Shown in pieces: positions 38,392-45,848 of a DNA stretch of 64,000 nucleotides. The notes under the pieces were generated by a model. It did not search any database. It had not been told where the DNA came from and worked only from the letters and a program-made list of their open reading frames with translations. The stretch covers positions 1 through 64,000 of the forward strand of contig NZ_JAPZVQ010000019.1 of assembly GCF_027622945.1 (NCBI RefSeq), read 5' to 3'. Every line of letters begins with the position of its first letter. Position 1 is the first letter of the stretch. This DNA is from Glycomyces lechevalierae. Lineage in GTDB: Bacteria > Actinomycetota > Actinomycetes > Mycobacteriales > Micromonosporaceae. The translations under genes and the position numbers were made by a program.

Positions 38392-40494
38392 ATGAATCGT
38401 CGTGACGCCGCCAAGCGGCGCAAGCTGCCGCTCCTGTCCGACCACATCGGCGGCCGCTCGCAGCTCACCTGCCTCTACCGCTGCGGCGACGCCTGCAGCC
38501 ACCCGGTGCCGAACACCTCGGACAACCCGTACATGGGCGACCTGATCGCCTCCGCCGTCTCCCGCCGCTCCCTGTTCAAGGCCGGCGCGGTGGTGACCGT
38601 GGGCGCCGGCGCGGTGGTGACCGTGGGCGCCGGCGCCGCGGGGGCGCTCGGCGCCCCGGCCTACGCCTCCGAGGACGAGGCGCGCGCGGCGGCGTTCTGG
38701 GGCTCGACTCCGCGCGGCCTGCGCTTCGACGCCGTCGCACCGAACACCGAGGACGCCGTCACCGTCCCGGACGGGTACGAGCAGCAGGTCGTGATCCGCT
38801 GGGGCGACCCGATCCTGGACGGCGTCAACGAGTTCGACCCCGCCGCGCAGACCCCCGAGGACGCGGCCGGCCAGTTCGGCTACAACAACGACTTCCTGGC
38901 GCTGCTCGAGCTCCCCGGCGAGCGGCACCGCAAGGTGCTCGTCTCCAACCACGAGTACACCAGCGAAGAGATGATGCACTACGGGTACGACTCGGCCGCG
39001 CCCACGCGCGAGCAGGTCGAGATCGGCTGGGCCTCGCACGGCCTCTCCGTCGTGGTCCTCAAGGAGGACAGGGACACCGGCGCGCTCACCCCGATCGTGG
39101 GGCACGAGCTCAACCGCCGCATCACCGCCACCTCCGAGTTCGTCCTCTCTGGACCGGCGGCCGGCAGCGACCTGCTGAAGACCACCGCCGACGCCGAGGG
39201 CACGCTGGCGCTCGGCACGCTCAACAACTGCGCCGGCGGCGTCACCCCGTGGGGCACCATCCTCTCGGGCGAGGAGAACTTCAACCAGTACTTCGCCAAC
39301 GCCGGGCAGGTCGCGGACCCCACCGCGAAGGCCCGCCTCGCCCGCTACGGCCTCTCCGGGAACGCCAGCGAGCGCAAGTGGGAGCAGTACGACCCGCGCT
39401 TCGACGTCCTCCAGGAGCCCAACGAGCCCCACCGCTTCGGCTGGATCGTCGAGCTCGACCCGTACGACCCCGACTGGACCCCGCGCAAGCGCACCGCCCT
39501 GGGCCGCTTCAAGCACGAGGGCGCCGGGCCGCGCGTGGACCGCCAGGGCCGCGTGGTCGTGTACATGGGCGACGACGAGCGCTTCGACTACATGTACAAG
39601 TTCGTCTCCAAGAACAAGATGAAGTCCGGCACGAGCCGCAGCGCGCGCGAGCACAACCGCACGCTCCTCGACGAAGGCACGCTCTACGTCGCCAAGTTCA
39701 CCGGCGACAGCCCCGGCGAGATCGACGGCACCGGCGCGCTCCCCGAGGACGGCGCGTTCGACGGCTCCGGCGAGTGGATCAAGCTCGCCAGCGGCGACGA
39801 GTCCTTCGTGGACGGCATGACCGCCGAAGAGGTGTACGTGTTCACGCGCCTCGCCGGCGACAAGGTCGGCGCGACCAAGATGGACCGCCCCGAGGACGTC
39901 GAGGTCAACCCGAAGACCGGCCGGGTCTACGCGGCCCTCACCAACAACTCGCAGCGCGGCACCGCCGGCAAGGCCGCGGCTGACGAGGCCAACCCGCGCA
40001 ACACCAACAAGCACGGCCACGTGCTCGAGCTCGAGGAGAAGCACGGCGACGTCGCCGCCACGACCTTCGGCTGGCGCCTGCTGCTCGTCTGCGGCGACCC
40101 CGAGGACCCGAGCACGTTCTTCTCGGGCTACCCGAAGGACAAGGTCAGCCCGATCTCGTGCCCCGACAACGTCGCGTTCGACCCGCAGGGCAACCTGTGG
40201 ATCTCCACCGACGGCAACGCCCTGGGCGCCAACGACGGCCTCTTCGGCGTCTCGCTCACCGGCGCGACCCGCGGCCTGACCAAGCAGTTCCTCACGGTGC
40301 CTCACGGCGCCGAGACCTGCGGCCCGGTCGTCCAGGACCGCCACATCCTGGTCGCCGTCCAGCACCCCGGCGAGATCGACGGCGCGAGCGCCGAGGCCCC
40401 CGCCTCGCAGTGGCCCGACGGCCCGAACGGGACCCTCCCCCGCCCGGCCGTGGTCAACGTGGTCACGGACCGCTTCGGCAGCATCGGCTGCTAA
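38392..40494 (+). CDS. phoX: Tat-exported PhoX-type alkaline phosphatase
   Basis: A 700-residue PhoX/DUF839 phosphatase. The twin-arginine signal is internal (SRRSLFKAGAVVTV, about 57-85), following a conserved PhoX leader with RCGDACSHPVPNTSDNPYMG. The mature part shows PhoX metal-site regions: FGYNNDFLALLEL, VSNHEYTSEEMMHYGYD, NNCAGGVTPWGTILSGEENF, RVYAALTNNSQRG and SCPDNVAFDPQGNLWISTDG. PhoX enzymes use calcium and iron cofactors to release phosphate from esters outside the cell. The signal-peptide h-region contains a perfect 24-bp in-frame duplication. PHO-box-like repeats lie upstream. The gene is monocistronic, ending at a strong hairpin. Confidence 0.9.
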   Translation: MNRRDAAKRRKLPLLSDHIGGRSQLTCLYRCGDACSHPVPNTSDNPYMGDLIASAVSRRSLFKAGAVVTVGAGAVVTVGAGAAGALGAPAYASEDEARAAAFWGSTPRGLRFDAVAPNTEDAVTVPDGYEQQVVIRWGDPILDGVNEFDPAAQTPEDAAGQFGYNNDFLALLELPGERHRKVLVSNHEYTSEEMMHYGYDSAAPTREQVEIGWASHGLSVVVLKEDRDTGALTPIVGHELNRRITATSEFVLSGPAAGSDLLKTTADAEGTLALGTLNNCAGGVTPWGTILSGEENFNQYFANAGQVADPTAKARLARYGLSGNASERKWEQYDPRFDVLQEPNEPHRFGWIVELDPYDPDWTPRKRTALGRFKHEGAGPRVDRQGRVVVYMGDDERFDYMYKFVSKNKMKSGTSRSAREHNRTLLDEGTLYVAKFTGDSPGEIDGTGALPEDGAFDGSGEWIKLASGDESFVDGMTAEEVYVFTRLAGDKVGATKMDRPEDVEVNPKTGRVYAALTNNSQRGTAGKAAADEANPRNTNKHGHVLELEEKHGDVAATTFGWRLLLVCGDPEDPSTFFSGYPKDKVSPISCPDNVAFDPQGNLWISTDGNALGANDGLFGVSLTGATRGLTKQFLTVPHGAETCGPVVQDRHILVAVQHPGEIDGASAEAPASQWPDGPNGTLPRPAVVNVVTDRFGSIGC
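38584..38631. repeat. Perfect 24-bp tandem duplication inside the PhoX Tat signal
   Basis: Two identical 24-bp copies (38584-38607 and 38608-38631) each encode GAVVTVGA. The duplication keeps the frame and lengthens the hydrophobic core of the signal peptide by eight residues. Confidence 0.9.
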
Positions 40495-40508
40495 GCGGCG
40501 CAAAGCGA

Positions 40509-40538
40509 AACGGGGCGGCCAGCGCTGGCCGCCCCGTT
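40509..40538. terminator. Bidirectional terminator hairpin
   Basis: A 15-bp perfect stem (40509-40523 with 40524-40538; core CGGGGCGGCCAGC) followed by a short T-rich stretch on the plus strand. It lies between PhoX and the convergent DUF1772 gene. Confidence 0.88.
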
Positions 40539-40550
40539 CTTCGTGTCCGC

Positions 40551-41048
40551 TCAGGAGTTGCGGCCGTGGACGACCAGGGCCCAGGCCAGCGCCAGCAGCG
40601 ACAGGACCGAGGACACGCCGCGCACGGTGTTCCAGGCGATCCACCGCGACTCGATGCTCGCGCGCAGCGCGGCCGGGTCGGCGATCGAGGCGGGATCGCC
40701 CGCGGCGGCGAGGCGGTCGTTCATCGGCACGTTCACGGCGCTCGTCACGATGAACATGAACAGCGCCAGCAGGAACGCGGCCAGGATCCACGGGGACGCG
40801 GAGCGGTCGCCCGAGAACCAGTTCAGCGCGAGCGCGGCGGCCGTGAACAGCACGGAGCCGAGGAACGCCGGCAGGAACCAGCCGTTGAGGATCACCTTGT
40901 TGATGTGCTGCATCCCGGCAATCCACGACCGGTCGTCGAGGATCTTCAGGCCGGGCATCACCGCGTACGAGAACCCGGCGAAGAGCCCGGCCATGAGGCC
41001 GACGCTGAGGGTGGACGCGAGGAGCGCGAGGAGTTGGAGGAGTCGCAA
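40551..41048 (-). CDS. DUF1772 (anthrone oxygenase-like) membrane protein
   Basis: A 165-residue four-helix membrane protein of the DUF1772 family. Signatures are GLFAGFSYAVMPGLKILDDR near the first helix, MQHINKVILNGWFLPAFLGS, the NVPMNDRLAAAGDP loop, and RWIAWNTVRGVSSVLSLLAL at the C-terminus. Some members are called anthrone oxygenases in polyketide clusters; here the role is unknown. The TTG start (41048) lies 5 nt after the stop of the RibD-like gene, in a junction identical to the one before that gene. It is the last gene of a three-gene operon. Confidence 0.8.
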   Translation of the reverse strand: MRLLQLLALLASTLSVGLMAGLFAGFSYAVMPGLKILDDRSWIAGMQHINKVILNGWFLPAFLGSVLFTAAALALNWFSGDRSASPWILAAFLLALFMFIVTSAVNVPMNDRLAAAGDPASIADPAALRASIESRWIAWNTVRGVSSVLSLLALAWALVVHGRNS

Positions 41049-41076
41049 GGGGGCTAGGCCTTTCGGTAGGTCTGGA
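41046..41076. repeat. 31-bp gene-junction repeat, copy 1
   Basis: This 31-bp sequence is identical to 41629-41659. It contains the last codons of the RibD-like gene (QTYRKA), its TAG stop, five C, and the TTG start of the next gene. Confidence 0.9.
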
Positions 41077-41631
41077 GCACCGCGCCGGAGGGGAACGTGC
41101 GGTGGTCCGCGAGGGTGAAGCGGGTCGGCCGGTACGAGCCGGCGAGCATCGGAATGCCGCCGCCGAAGAGTACCGGGTACCGCTTCACGACGATCTCGTC
41201 GATCTCGTCGATGAGAGCCCCGCGAGCTTCCCGCCGCCGCAGAGCCAGATCCCTTTGCCCGCTTCCTGTTTGAGTTCTCGCACCAATGTCGCCGGGTCGG
41301 CGGCGGTGAAGGCGACGTCCTCGGCGAGGGCCGGGTCGAGCGTGCTGGAGAAGACGTACTGCCGCAGGTGGGCGTACGGGCTGGGGTGTCCCTCGTTCAG
41401 GCCGGGCAGGTAGGTGCCCTTGCCCATGAGGACGGTGTCGTACAGGCGGTTCGGGGCGTCGGCGATGCCTGCCGGCTCGCGGTAGGCGGTCGGCACGGTC
41501 TCGGGCCGGGCTTCGAGCATCGCGTCCCTGACGTCCGGCGGAATGGGGAAGGCGTCGAACGCTCCGTCGGGAGCGGCGATGTACCCGTCGATCGACGCGG
41601 CGATGTAGTAGGTGAGTTCGCGGCTCGCCAA
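41054..41631 (-). pseudogene. RibD-like dihydrofolate-reductase-fold gene with frameshift
   Basis: The second of two tandem RibD C-terminal-domain genes. It begins at a TTG (41631) with SRELTYYIAASIDGYIAAPD and runs in frame to IWLCGGGKLAGL near 41216. There a missing base shifts the sense. Continuing in the next frame gives the expected ending: LIDEIDEIVVKRYPVLFGGG, IPMLAGSYRPTRFTL and QTYRKA, to a TAG at 41054-41056. The full locus is 578 nt, one short of a whole codon number. Without correction the frame stops after SSTRSTRSS. Either a recent pseudogene or a sequencing error in a GC run (GCGGGGC). Intact relatives are small NADPH-binding reductases of unknown substrate. Confidence 0.75.
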
Positions 41632-41659
41632 GGGGGCTAGGCCTTTCGGTAGGTCTGGA
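41629..41659. repeat. 31-bp gene-junction repeat, copy 2
   Basis: This is identical to 41046-41076. It spans the end of the first RibD-like gene, its stop, five C, and the TTG start of the second. Confidence 0.9.
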
Positions 41660-42221
41660 TGGACGCCCCTGATTCGAGGGAGCGGTTGGAGACGAGGGTG
41701 AACGCCGTGGGCCGGTAGGGGCCGTCGAACATCGGGATGCCGGTGCCGATGAGGACGCGGTAGCGCTTGACGATGATCTGGTCGATCTCCTCGATCAACT
41801 GTCCGGCGAGCTTGCCGCCGCCGCAGAGCCAGATGCCGCCGCCCTCTTGGGCTTTGAGGTCGCGCACGAAGGCGAGCGGGTCGGTGTCGACGAAGGTGAC
41901 GTCCGGGTCGGTGTCCGCGCCGAGGGTGGTCGAGACGACGTACTGCCGCAGGTGGGCGTAGGGGCTCGTGATGCCGAGTTTGAGGCCCGGATCGTAAGTG
42001 CCCCTTCCCATGATGAGGGCGTCGTAGTGGCGGTTCGGGGCGTCGGCGAGACCGAGCGGTTCGCGGAGGTGGGTCGGGATGGTCTCGGGCCACTCCTCCT
42101 TGATGGTGTCGAGGAGGTCCGCGTCGAGCGGGAAGTCCTCGACCTGGTGCTCGGGTCCGGCGATGAAGCCGTCGATGCTCGCGCCGATGTAGTAGGTGAG
42201 TTCGCGGTTCTGCTTGCGCAT
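41637..42221 (-). CDS. RibD C-terminal/dihydrofolate reductase-fold protein
   Basis: A 194-residue DHFR-fold protein: RELTYYIGASIDGFIAGPEH at the N-terminus, YDALIMGRGTYDPGLK, WLCGGGKLAGQLIEEIDQII with the NADPH-binding GGG-K loop, and IPMFDGPYRPTAFTLVSNRS near the end. The family is the RibD-like reductase group common in actinobacteria; most members have no known substrate. The ATG at 42221 has GGAG 6 nt upstream. It is the first gene of the operon with the frameshifted paralog and DUF1772, and it is divergent from a TetR gene whose operator-like repeats fill the 83-bp spacer. Confidence 0.82.
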   Translation of the reverse strand: MRKQNRELTYYIGASIDGFIAGPEHQVEDFPLDADLLDTIKEEWPETIPTHLREPLGLADAPNRHYDALIMGRGTYDPGLKLGITSPYAHLRQYVVSTTLGADTDPDVTFVDTDPLAFVRDLKAQEGGGIWLCGGGKLAGQLIEEIDQIIVKRYRVLIGTGIPMFDGPYRPTAFTLVSNRSLESGASIQTYRKA

Positions 42222-42250
42222 ACACACTCCGATTGAAGTACTATGACTGA

Positions 42251-42284
42251 AGTGGTTTGAACTTACCACTACACATGAAGTGGT
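42251..42284. promoter_or_regulatory. TetR operator candidate upstream of the RibD-like operon
   Basis: An inverted repeat AGTGGT (42251-42256) and ACCACT (42265-42270) with 8 nt between, plus a further AGTGGT half-site at 42279-42284, lies between the divergent TetR gene and RibD-like operon. TGAAGT precedes each AGTGGT half-site on the plus strand (and a TGAAGTAC lies near 42234), extending the repeat. Confidence 0.6.
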
Positions 42285-42304
42285 GTCAACTGGAGGGCGG
42301 ATCC

Positions 42305-42880
42305 ATGCGCCAGAACCCCGAGCGCCGGACGGCGCTCATCGACGCGGCCATCGAAGTACTCGCAGATCAGGGGGCGCGCGGGCTCACGTTCCGGGCCGTC
42401 GACACGCAGGCGGGTGTGCCGATCGGCACTGCCTCGAACTACTTCGCGAACCGCGATGCCCTACTGACGCAAGCGGGTCAGCGGGTGTTCCAGCGGCTCG
42501 ACCCGGGCGCCGAAGTGGTCGGCGAAGCGCTCGCGCTGCCGCGCACGCGCGCATCGGTGGAGCGGCTCATGCACGAGATGGTCGGGCGCATCACCGCGTT
42601 CCGCTCCGGGTTCCTCGCGATGCTCGAACTGCGGCTCGAGGCCACCCGCCGCCCGGAACTGGCGAAGGTCCTCACCGACCAGATCCGCGCGAACCTGCAG
42701 GAGAACATCGACTTCCACCTGCAGTCGGGCATGCCCGGGGACGCCGAGACGGTGGTGATGCTCTACCTGGCCCTGAACTGGCTCATCGTGGAGCGGCTGA
42801 CGCTCCCGGAGGTCTTCGGGGACGAGCGCACCAAGGAGCTCGTCACCGCGGCGGTGAACCAGATCGTCCCGCCGCGGTGA
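42305..42880 (+). CDS. TetR/AcrR family transcriptional regulator
   Basis: A 191-residue TetR regulator. HTH: RRTALIDAAIEVLADQGARG, then DTQAGVPIGTASNYFANRDA. The C-terminal helices include SVERLMHEMVGRITAFRSGF and the TetR_C-type ARTRRPEL-like LEATRRPELAKVLTDQIRAN. The ATG at 42305 has GGAGG upstream; the longer frame from 42257 lacks a site and would overlap the operator. It probably represses the divergent RibD-like/DUF1772 operon. It is convergent with the toxin operon with only 9 nt between stop codons. Confidence 0.85.
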   Translation: MRQNPERRTALIDAAIEVLADQGARGLTFRAVDTQAGVPIGTASNYFANRDALLTQAGQRVFQRLDPGAEVVGEALALPRTRASVERLMHEMVGRITAFRSGFLAMLELRLEATRRPELAKVLTDQIRANLQENIDFHLQSGMPGDAETVVMLYLALNWLIVERLTLPEVFGDERTKELVTAAVNQIVPPR

Positions 42881-42889
42881 CGGCGCAGG

Positions 42890-43489
42890 CTACATCTCCT
42901 CGAGGAAGATCTTGTACTGGTCGCTGGACTTGTCGACGTCCGTGACCTTGAACTTCGAGTTGCGGTCGAAGACGACCTCGTCCTGGCCCTGGAACTTGGT
43001 GTAGCTCTCGATCGAGCGGCCGTTCTTGCCCTTGATCTCCATGATGGCCCCGTCCCACTTGGCGAACTGCTCCGCCTCGGTGCGGTCCTTGGAGCTGCTG
43101 GTGAACGCCTTCTCCTCGACCACGTCGCCCTTGTTGTATAGGTCCCTGGCCTTGTTCGAGGTGCCGCGGTAGGTGGTCCCGTCGTAGGTGTCCATCTTGT
43201 TGAGCGCGTTGGAGATCTTGGCGGCCTGCGCGTCGTACTCGGCCCGCTGCCGCGGGTTCTTCACCGAGTCCGGGTCGCGCAGGTACTTGTTGAGGTCGCG
43301 GAAACCGGGCCCGGAGTAGAACGCGATGGCGTCCTCGTCCTGCTTGTTGAACTCCTGCTTGCTCGCGTCCGGCCGGGTCTTCTGCTTCCCGCCGGGGAGC
43401 TTGGAGCCCTCCACGAAGGTCTTGTCGTCGTCCAGGATCCCGGAGAGGAGCTTGGCGCCCTTGGCGCCCTTCTTCTTCTTGGGAGGCAT
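42890..43489 (-). CDS. ADP-ribosyltransferase toxin of the type VII effector operon
   Basis: A 199-residue protein with the ADP-ribosyltransferase exotoxin (R-S-E) fold. The Arg is in TTYRGTSNK (R108), the STS-equivalent in KAFTSSSKD (131-133), and the catalytic Glu in GQDEVVFD (E171). The residue two before it is Gln (Q169), a QxE arrangement as in C3-type enzymes. A basic N-terminus (MPPKKKKGAKGAKLLSG) is followed by a leader that matches the RelA/SpoT-like toxin two genes upstream. It is the last gene of the operon: its start overlaps the previous stop by one base. No gene follows that could be its antidote. It probably modifies a cytosolic target of a competitor (inference). Confidence 0.8.
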   Translation of the reverse strand: MPPKKKKGAKGAKLLSGILDDDKTFVEGSKLPGGKQKTRPDASKQEFNKQDEDAIAFYSGPGFRDLNKYLRDPDSVKNPRQRAEYDAQAAKISNALNKMDTYDGTTYRGTSNKARDLYNKGDVVEEKAFTSSSKDRTEAEQFAKWDGAIMEIKGKNGRSIESYTKFQGQDEVVFDRNSKFKVTDVDKSSDQYKIFLEEM

Positions 43490-43749
43490 CAGCGGCCCCG
43501 CTCGGCCTGGCGCCGCAGCTTCTCGGCGAGCATCGCCTCCGCTTCCTCCTGCGGCACTTCGACATAGTCGAAGTCCATGTGGCCCAGGCGGTACTTGTCG
43601 AAGAAGTCGGTCTCGGTCCAGCGGTGCAGCCGGAAGTTGTAGACCTCGTCGCGCCCGGCGCCCTCGGCGGTGTACCGCCGCATGATCCCGGCCGGGTTCG
43701 AGCGGCCGCGGTCCTCGTCGGTCTTGAAGTAGTACTTAGCGTTTTCCAT
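43489..43749 (-). CDS. Small acidic/basic protein between two toxins, possible immunity protein
   Basis: An 86-residue cytoplasmic protein: YYFKTDEDRGRSNPAGIMRR at the N-terminus, then EVYNFRLHRWTETDFFDKYR and DFDYVEVPQEEAEAMLAEKL. No family was recognised. It is encoded between the RelA/SpoT-fold toxin (overlapping its 3' end by 14 nt) and the ADP-ribosyltransferase toxin (overlapping its start by 1 nt), the classic position of an immunity gene. If so, it most likely neutralises the upstream RelA/SpoT-like toxin. It could instead be a chaperone or a targeting factor. Confidence 0.6.
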   Translation of the reverse strand: MENAKYYFKTDEDRGRSNPAGIMRRYTAEGAGRDEVYNFRLHRWTETDFFDKYRLGHMDFDYVEVPQEEAEAMLAEKLRRQAERGR

Positions 43750-44548
43750 CCATCCACCTCAGACTCTCGACGCCGTCGGGCAGCTTCACCGCGCCGAACG
43801 TCTTGTCCTGCTCGGCCTGCAGCCGCTTCCAGTCCGAGCCGCCCCACTCGACCAGTTTCATCTGGTCGTACAGGTCGTGCGTGCTCTGCTTCGCCGCGAA
43901 ACTGTCCGGCGTATGGTACTGGACCTCGAACTGGGTGCCGGTCTGCGGATCTTTCCAAGTGGTGTTGATGCCCTTGTAACCAGGGCCTTCGTCCCAGTTG
44001 AAACGGCCGCGGTCCCCGACGGGCTCGAAGCCGTCGCGGCGCAGCGAATTGTGCACGTTCTCCGCGCCCTTGGCGTACTTGCCCTCGTCGAACTCCACGG
44101 TGTACCGCACCGAGTCGTTGACCTTCTTCAAGGCGCCGTCCACGTCGAGGTCCGGGTCCTCGTCGAGCATGTTGGCCACCTTGAGCTTGAGCGAGTCCTC
44201 GCCCTTCAACCGGTAGTCGAGGCCCAGCGGGCGGCCGTCGTTCTCGTCCATGGCCTTCAGGATCGAGGGCGTCGTGCGCTCCTCGGCCTTGCGGGCGTCG
44301 TCGAGGAACTTGTCCACGGCCGCGTTGTCGTCGCGGGACAGCGCCTTGTCCGGGTTGTCCGGGTGCTTCCATGCCGCGTCGCCCGGGAGGTCGTCAGGGG
44401 TGCGGTCCGGACTCCCGCCAGGTGTGCGGTCGCCGGAGGGGAGACCGTCCCCCTGGCGGAAGGACCGGCCACTGCGCAGCACGCCGGAAAGGAGCTGCGC
44501 CCCAGGGGCATCGCCGTCCGAGGAGTCTGAGCGTTTGCGTTTAGCCAT
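43736..44548 (-). CDS. RelA/SpoT-fold toxin of the type VII effector operon
   Basis: A 270-residue protein. A Ser/Asp/Pro/Gly-rich N-terminus (1-60) contains the leader shared with the ADP-ribosyltransferase toxin. Residues 65-265 resemble the RelA/SpoT nucleotidyltransferase-like family seen in polymorphic toxins (also annotated as ATP nucleotide 3'-pyrophosphokinase): KKVNDSVRYTVEFDEGKY, GYKGINTTWKDPQTGTQFEV with the following QYHT, and AAKQSTHDLYDQM. Such toxins make (p)ppApp-type nucleotides and drain ATP, or modify tRNA. The ATG overlaps the stop of the WXG100-like carrier by 8 nt, so translation is coupled. The enzymatic activity is inferred from the fold only. Confidence 0.75.
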   Translation of the reverse strand: MAKRKRSDSSDGDAPGAQLLSGVLRSGRSFRQGDGLPSGDRTPGGSPDRTPDDLPGDAAWKHPDNPDKALSRDDNAAVDKFLDDARKAEERTTPSILKAMDENDGRPLGLDYRLKGEDSLKLKVANMLDEDPDLDVDGALKKVNDSVRYTVEFDEGKYAKGAENVHNSLRRDGFEPVGDRGRFNWDEGPGYKGINTTWKDPQTGTQFEVQYHTPDSFAAKQSTHDLYDQMKLVEWGGSDWKRLQAEQDKTFGAVKLPDGVESLRWMDGKR

Positions 44549-45038
44549 TCAGGATCCGGTTGGTGGCCATCTCCATCAACTGGTCGATGATGGTGCCCAC
44601 GATCTTCTTGAAGATCGGGATCTGCGCCAGCGAGGCGCCGAACGTGACGGCCGCGAACGCGATGGCCTGCGCGATCTGGATCGCCAGGATCACGAGCTGG
44701 ATGATGATCTGGATCTTCAGGGCCAGCACGAGACCCGCGCCCACCGTCAGCCCGATGTTGATCACATTGGACGGATCGCCCGCGTCGGCGAGGTTCCGAG
44801 CGGCCGACTCCTCGGCGTCCCAACGGGTCTGGAACGCGTCGATGTCGGCCCCGGCGTTGTTCGCCGGCACCGTGCCGGCCGCCTGCTGGAGCTGCTCGAT
44901 GAGCGGCTGGAGCTCGTCGGCCATCGCCGTCCACTCCCCCGCCAGTCGGAACATCGACTCCTCGTCCGACTCGGGCCAGGTGGAGCCGGTGACGGCGCTC
45001 AGGAGCCCCGCTACCTCAGGGGGCAGGTCCATGCCCAT
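44541..45038 (-). CDS. WXG100/CpnT-N-like carrier protein with hydrophobic hairpin
   Basis: A 165-residue protein similar to the N-terminal delivery domain of CpnT-like type VII toxins. Residues 1-85 are helical (DLPPEVAGLLSAVTGSTWPE, GEWTAMADELQPLIEQLQQA, DAFQTRWDAEE). Residues 90-150 form a hydrophobic hairpin (VINIGLTVGAGLVLALKIQI, then IAQAIAFAAVTFGASLAQI) ending in an amphipathic tail. In usual polymorphic toxins this domain is fused to the toxin. Here it ends with its own stop, overlapped by the toxin start. It may form a channel or a secretion chaperone for the separately made toxins. The ATG is at 45038, with a second in-frame ATG at 45032. Confidence 0.75.
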   Translation of the reverse strand: MGMDLPPEVAGLLSAVTGSTWPESDEESMFRLAGEWTAMADELQPLIEQLQQAAGTVPANNAGADIDAFQTRWDAEESAARNLADAGDPSNVINIGLTVGAGLVLALKIQIIIQLVILAIQIAQAIAFAAVTFGASLAQIPIFKKIVGTIIDQLMEMATNRILNG

Positions 45039-45070
45039 GTGCGTCTCGCCTTCCTCTGCAACGGGTTCCG

Positions 45071-45397
45071 CTACCGGCCGAGCTCACCGAGGAGCTGTTC
45101 GAGGCCCTTCGCGATCTCGTCGTCGGTGGCCTGATGGCTGTCGGCCATCTCGCGGATGTTCTGGCCGTATTGGACGAGCTCTTCGATGTTCGTGGTGAAG
45201 CAGTCGTTGAGCGCGCCGGTGCAGGCCTCGTGCGCGATCCCGAGCAGCGACCCGATCTCGTCGCCGCCGAACGCGTCCGCGTACTCCTCGACCTTGCCGT
45301 TGAACTTGTCGATGAGCGCCTGGATCTGGTCCTTGACCGCGTCCATGTCCGTCGCCGACTTGTGCATCGACTCGGGCGTGATCTCCACTCCGGCCAC
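45071..45397 (-). CDS. WXG100/ESAT-6-like type VII secretion protein
   Basis: A 108-residue all-helical protein of the size and pattern of ESX substrates: ITPESMHKSATDMDAVKDQI, then VEEYADAFGGDEIGSLLGIA at the hairpin position, and IREMADSHQATDDEIAKGLE. The strict W-x-G is replaced by a Gly-Gly-Asp turn, as in many EsxB or Rv3614-like proteins. It is expected to pair with another helical-hairpin protein for export. The GTG start at 45397 is 2 nt after the stop of the YbaB-like gene. Confidence 0.75.
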   Translation of the reverse strand: MAGVEITPESMHKSATDMDAVKDQIQALIDKFNGKVEEYADAFGGDEIGSLLGIAHEACTGALNDCFTTNIEELVQYGQNIREMADSHQATDDEIAKGLEQLLGELGR

Positions 45398-45399
45398 GG

Positions 45400-45804
45400 C
45401 TACCCGGCCCGGTTCTGGAGCTTCGCCATGGTCTCGCTGATCTGCTGGCTCATCGCCGCGAAGTTCCGCAGCGACCGGTCCTGCATCTCGGCGAACCGCT
45501 CGTTGAGGGCGTTGAGGTCCGGCACCGGCTCGTCCGTGACAGCGTGCTCGCGGTGCTTGTCCAGCGCCTCGTTGATCAGGCGCATCAGCTCCGGGCCGAG
45601 GTCGTCCGAGCCGTCGCGGATCGCCCTGGCGCTCACCAGGAGCTCGGACAGGCGGCCGTCCGTGCCCACGGTGATGCGGATGCGGCCCTTCTCGTTCTCC
45701 ACAGTCACCGGCTCGGGCGGTGCCGCCGCCTGCACCTCGGCGGCCGCGCTCAACTCCGCGCGAGCCGTGGCCAACTGCTCCGCGATCTTGTCCTCACCGA
45801 ACAA
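45400..45804 (-). CDS. YbaB/EbfC-like protein of the type VII locus
   Basis: About 134 residues. The core TVENEKGRIRITVGTDGRLS and LVSARAIRDGSDDLGPELMR matches the YbaB/EbfC fold, a homodimeric nucleoid-associated or chaperone-like protein that recurs in actinobacterial WXG100 loci. The C-terminus adds a helix with NERFAEMQDRSLRNFAAMSQ. The preferred start is TTG at 45804 with GGAG 6 nt upstream, giving FGEDKIAEQLATARAEL at the N-terminus. Other starts closer to the upstream stop (45849) are possible. It may assist folding or secretion of the operon's substrates; this is inference from position. Confidence 0.72.
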   Translation of the reverse strand: MFGEDKIAEQLATARAELSAAAEVQAAAPPEPVTVENEKGRIRITVGTDGRLSELLVSARAIRDGSDDLGPELMRLINEALDKHREHAVTDEPVPDLNALNERFAEMQDRSLRNFAAMSQQISETMAKLQNRAG

Positions 45805-45848
45805 TTCGGGCTCCGGTTTCTCTTGTGTCGGAATGGATGTCAGCGGCC

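Noticed and set aside
38272..40926. An 884-codon minus-strand frame
   Set aside because: It is the mirror of the PhoX gene and has only low-complexity composition.
43489..43749. The 86-residue protein as a third toxin
   Set aside because: It lacks the shared toxin leader and any catalytic motif; its position fits an immunity or accessory protein better.
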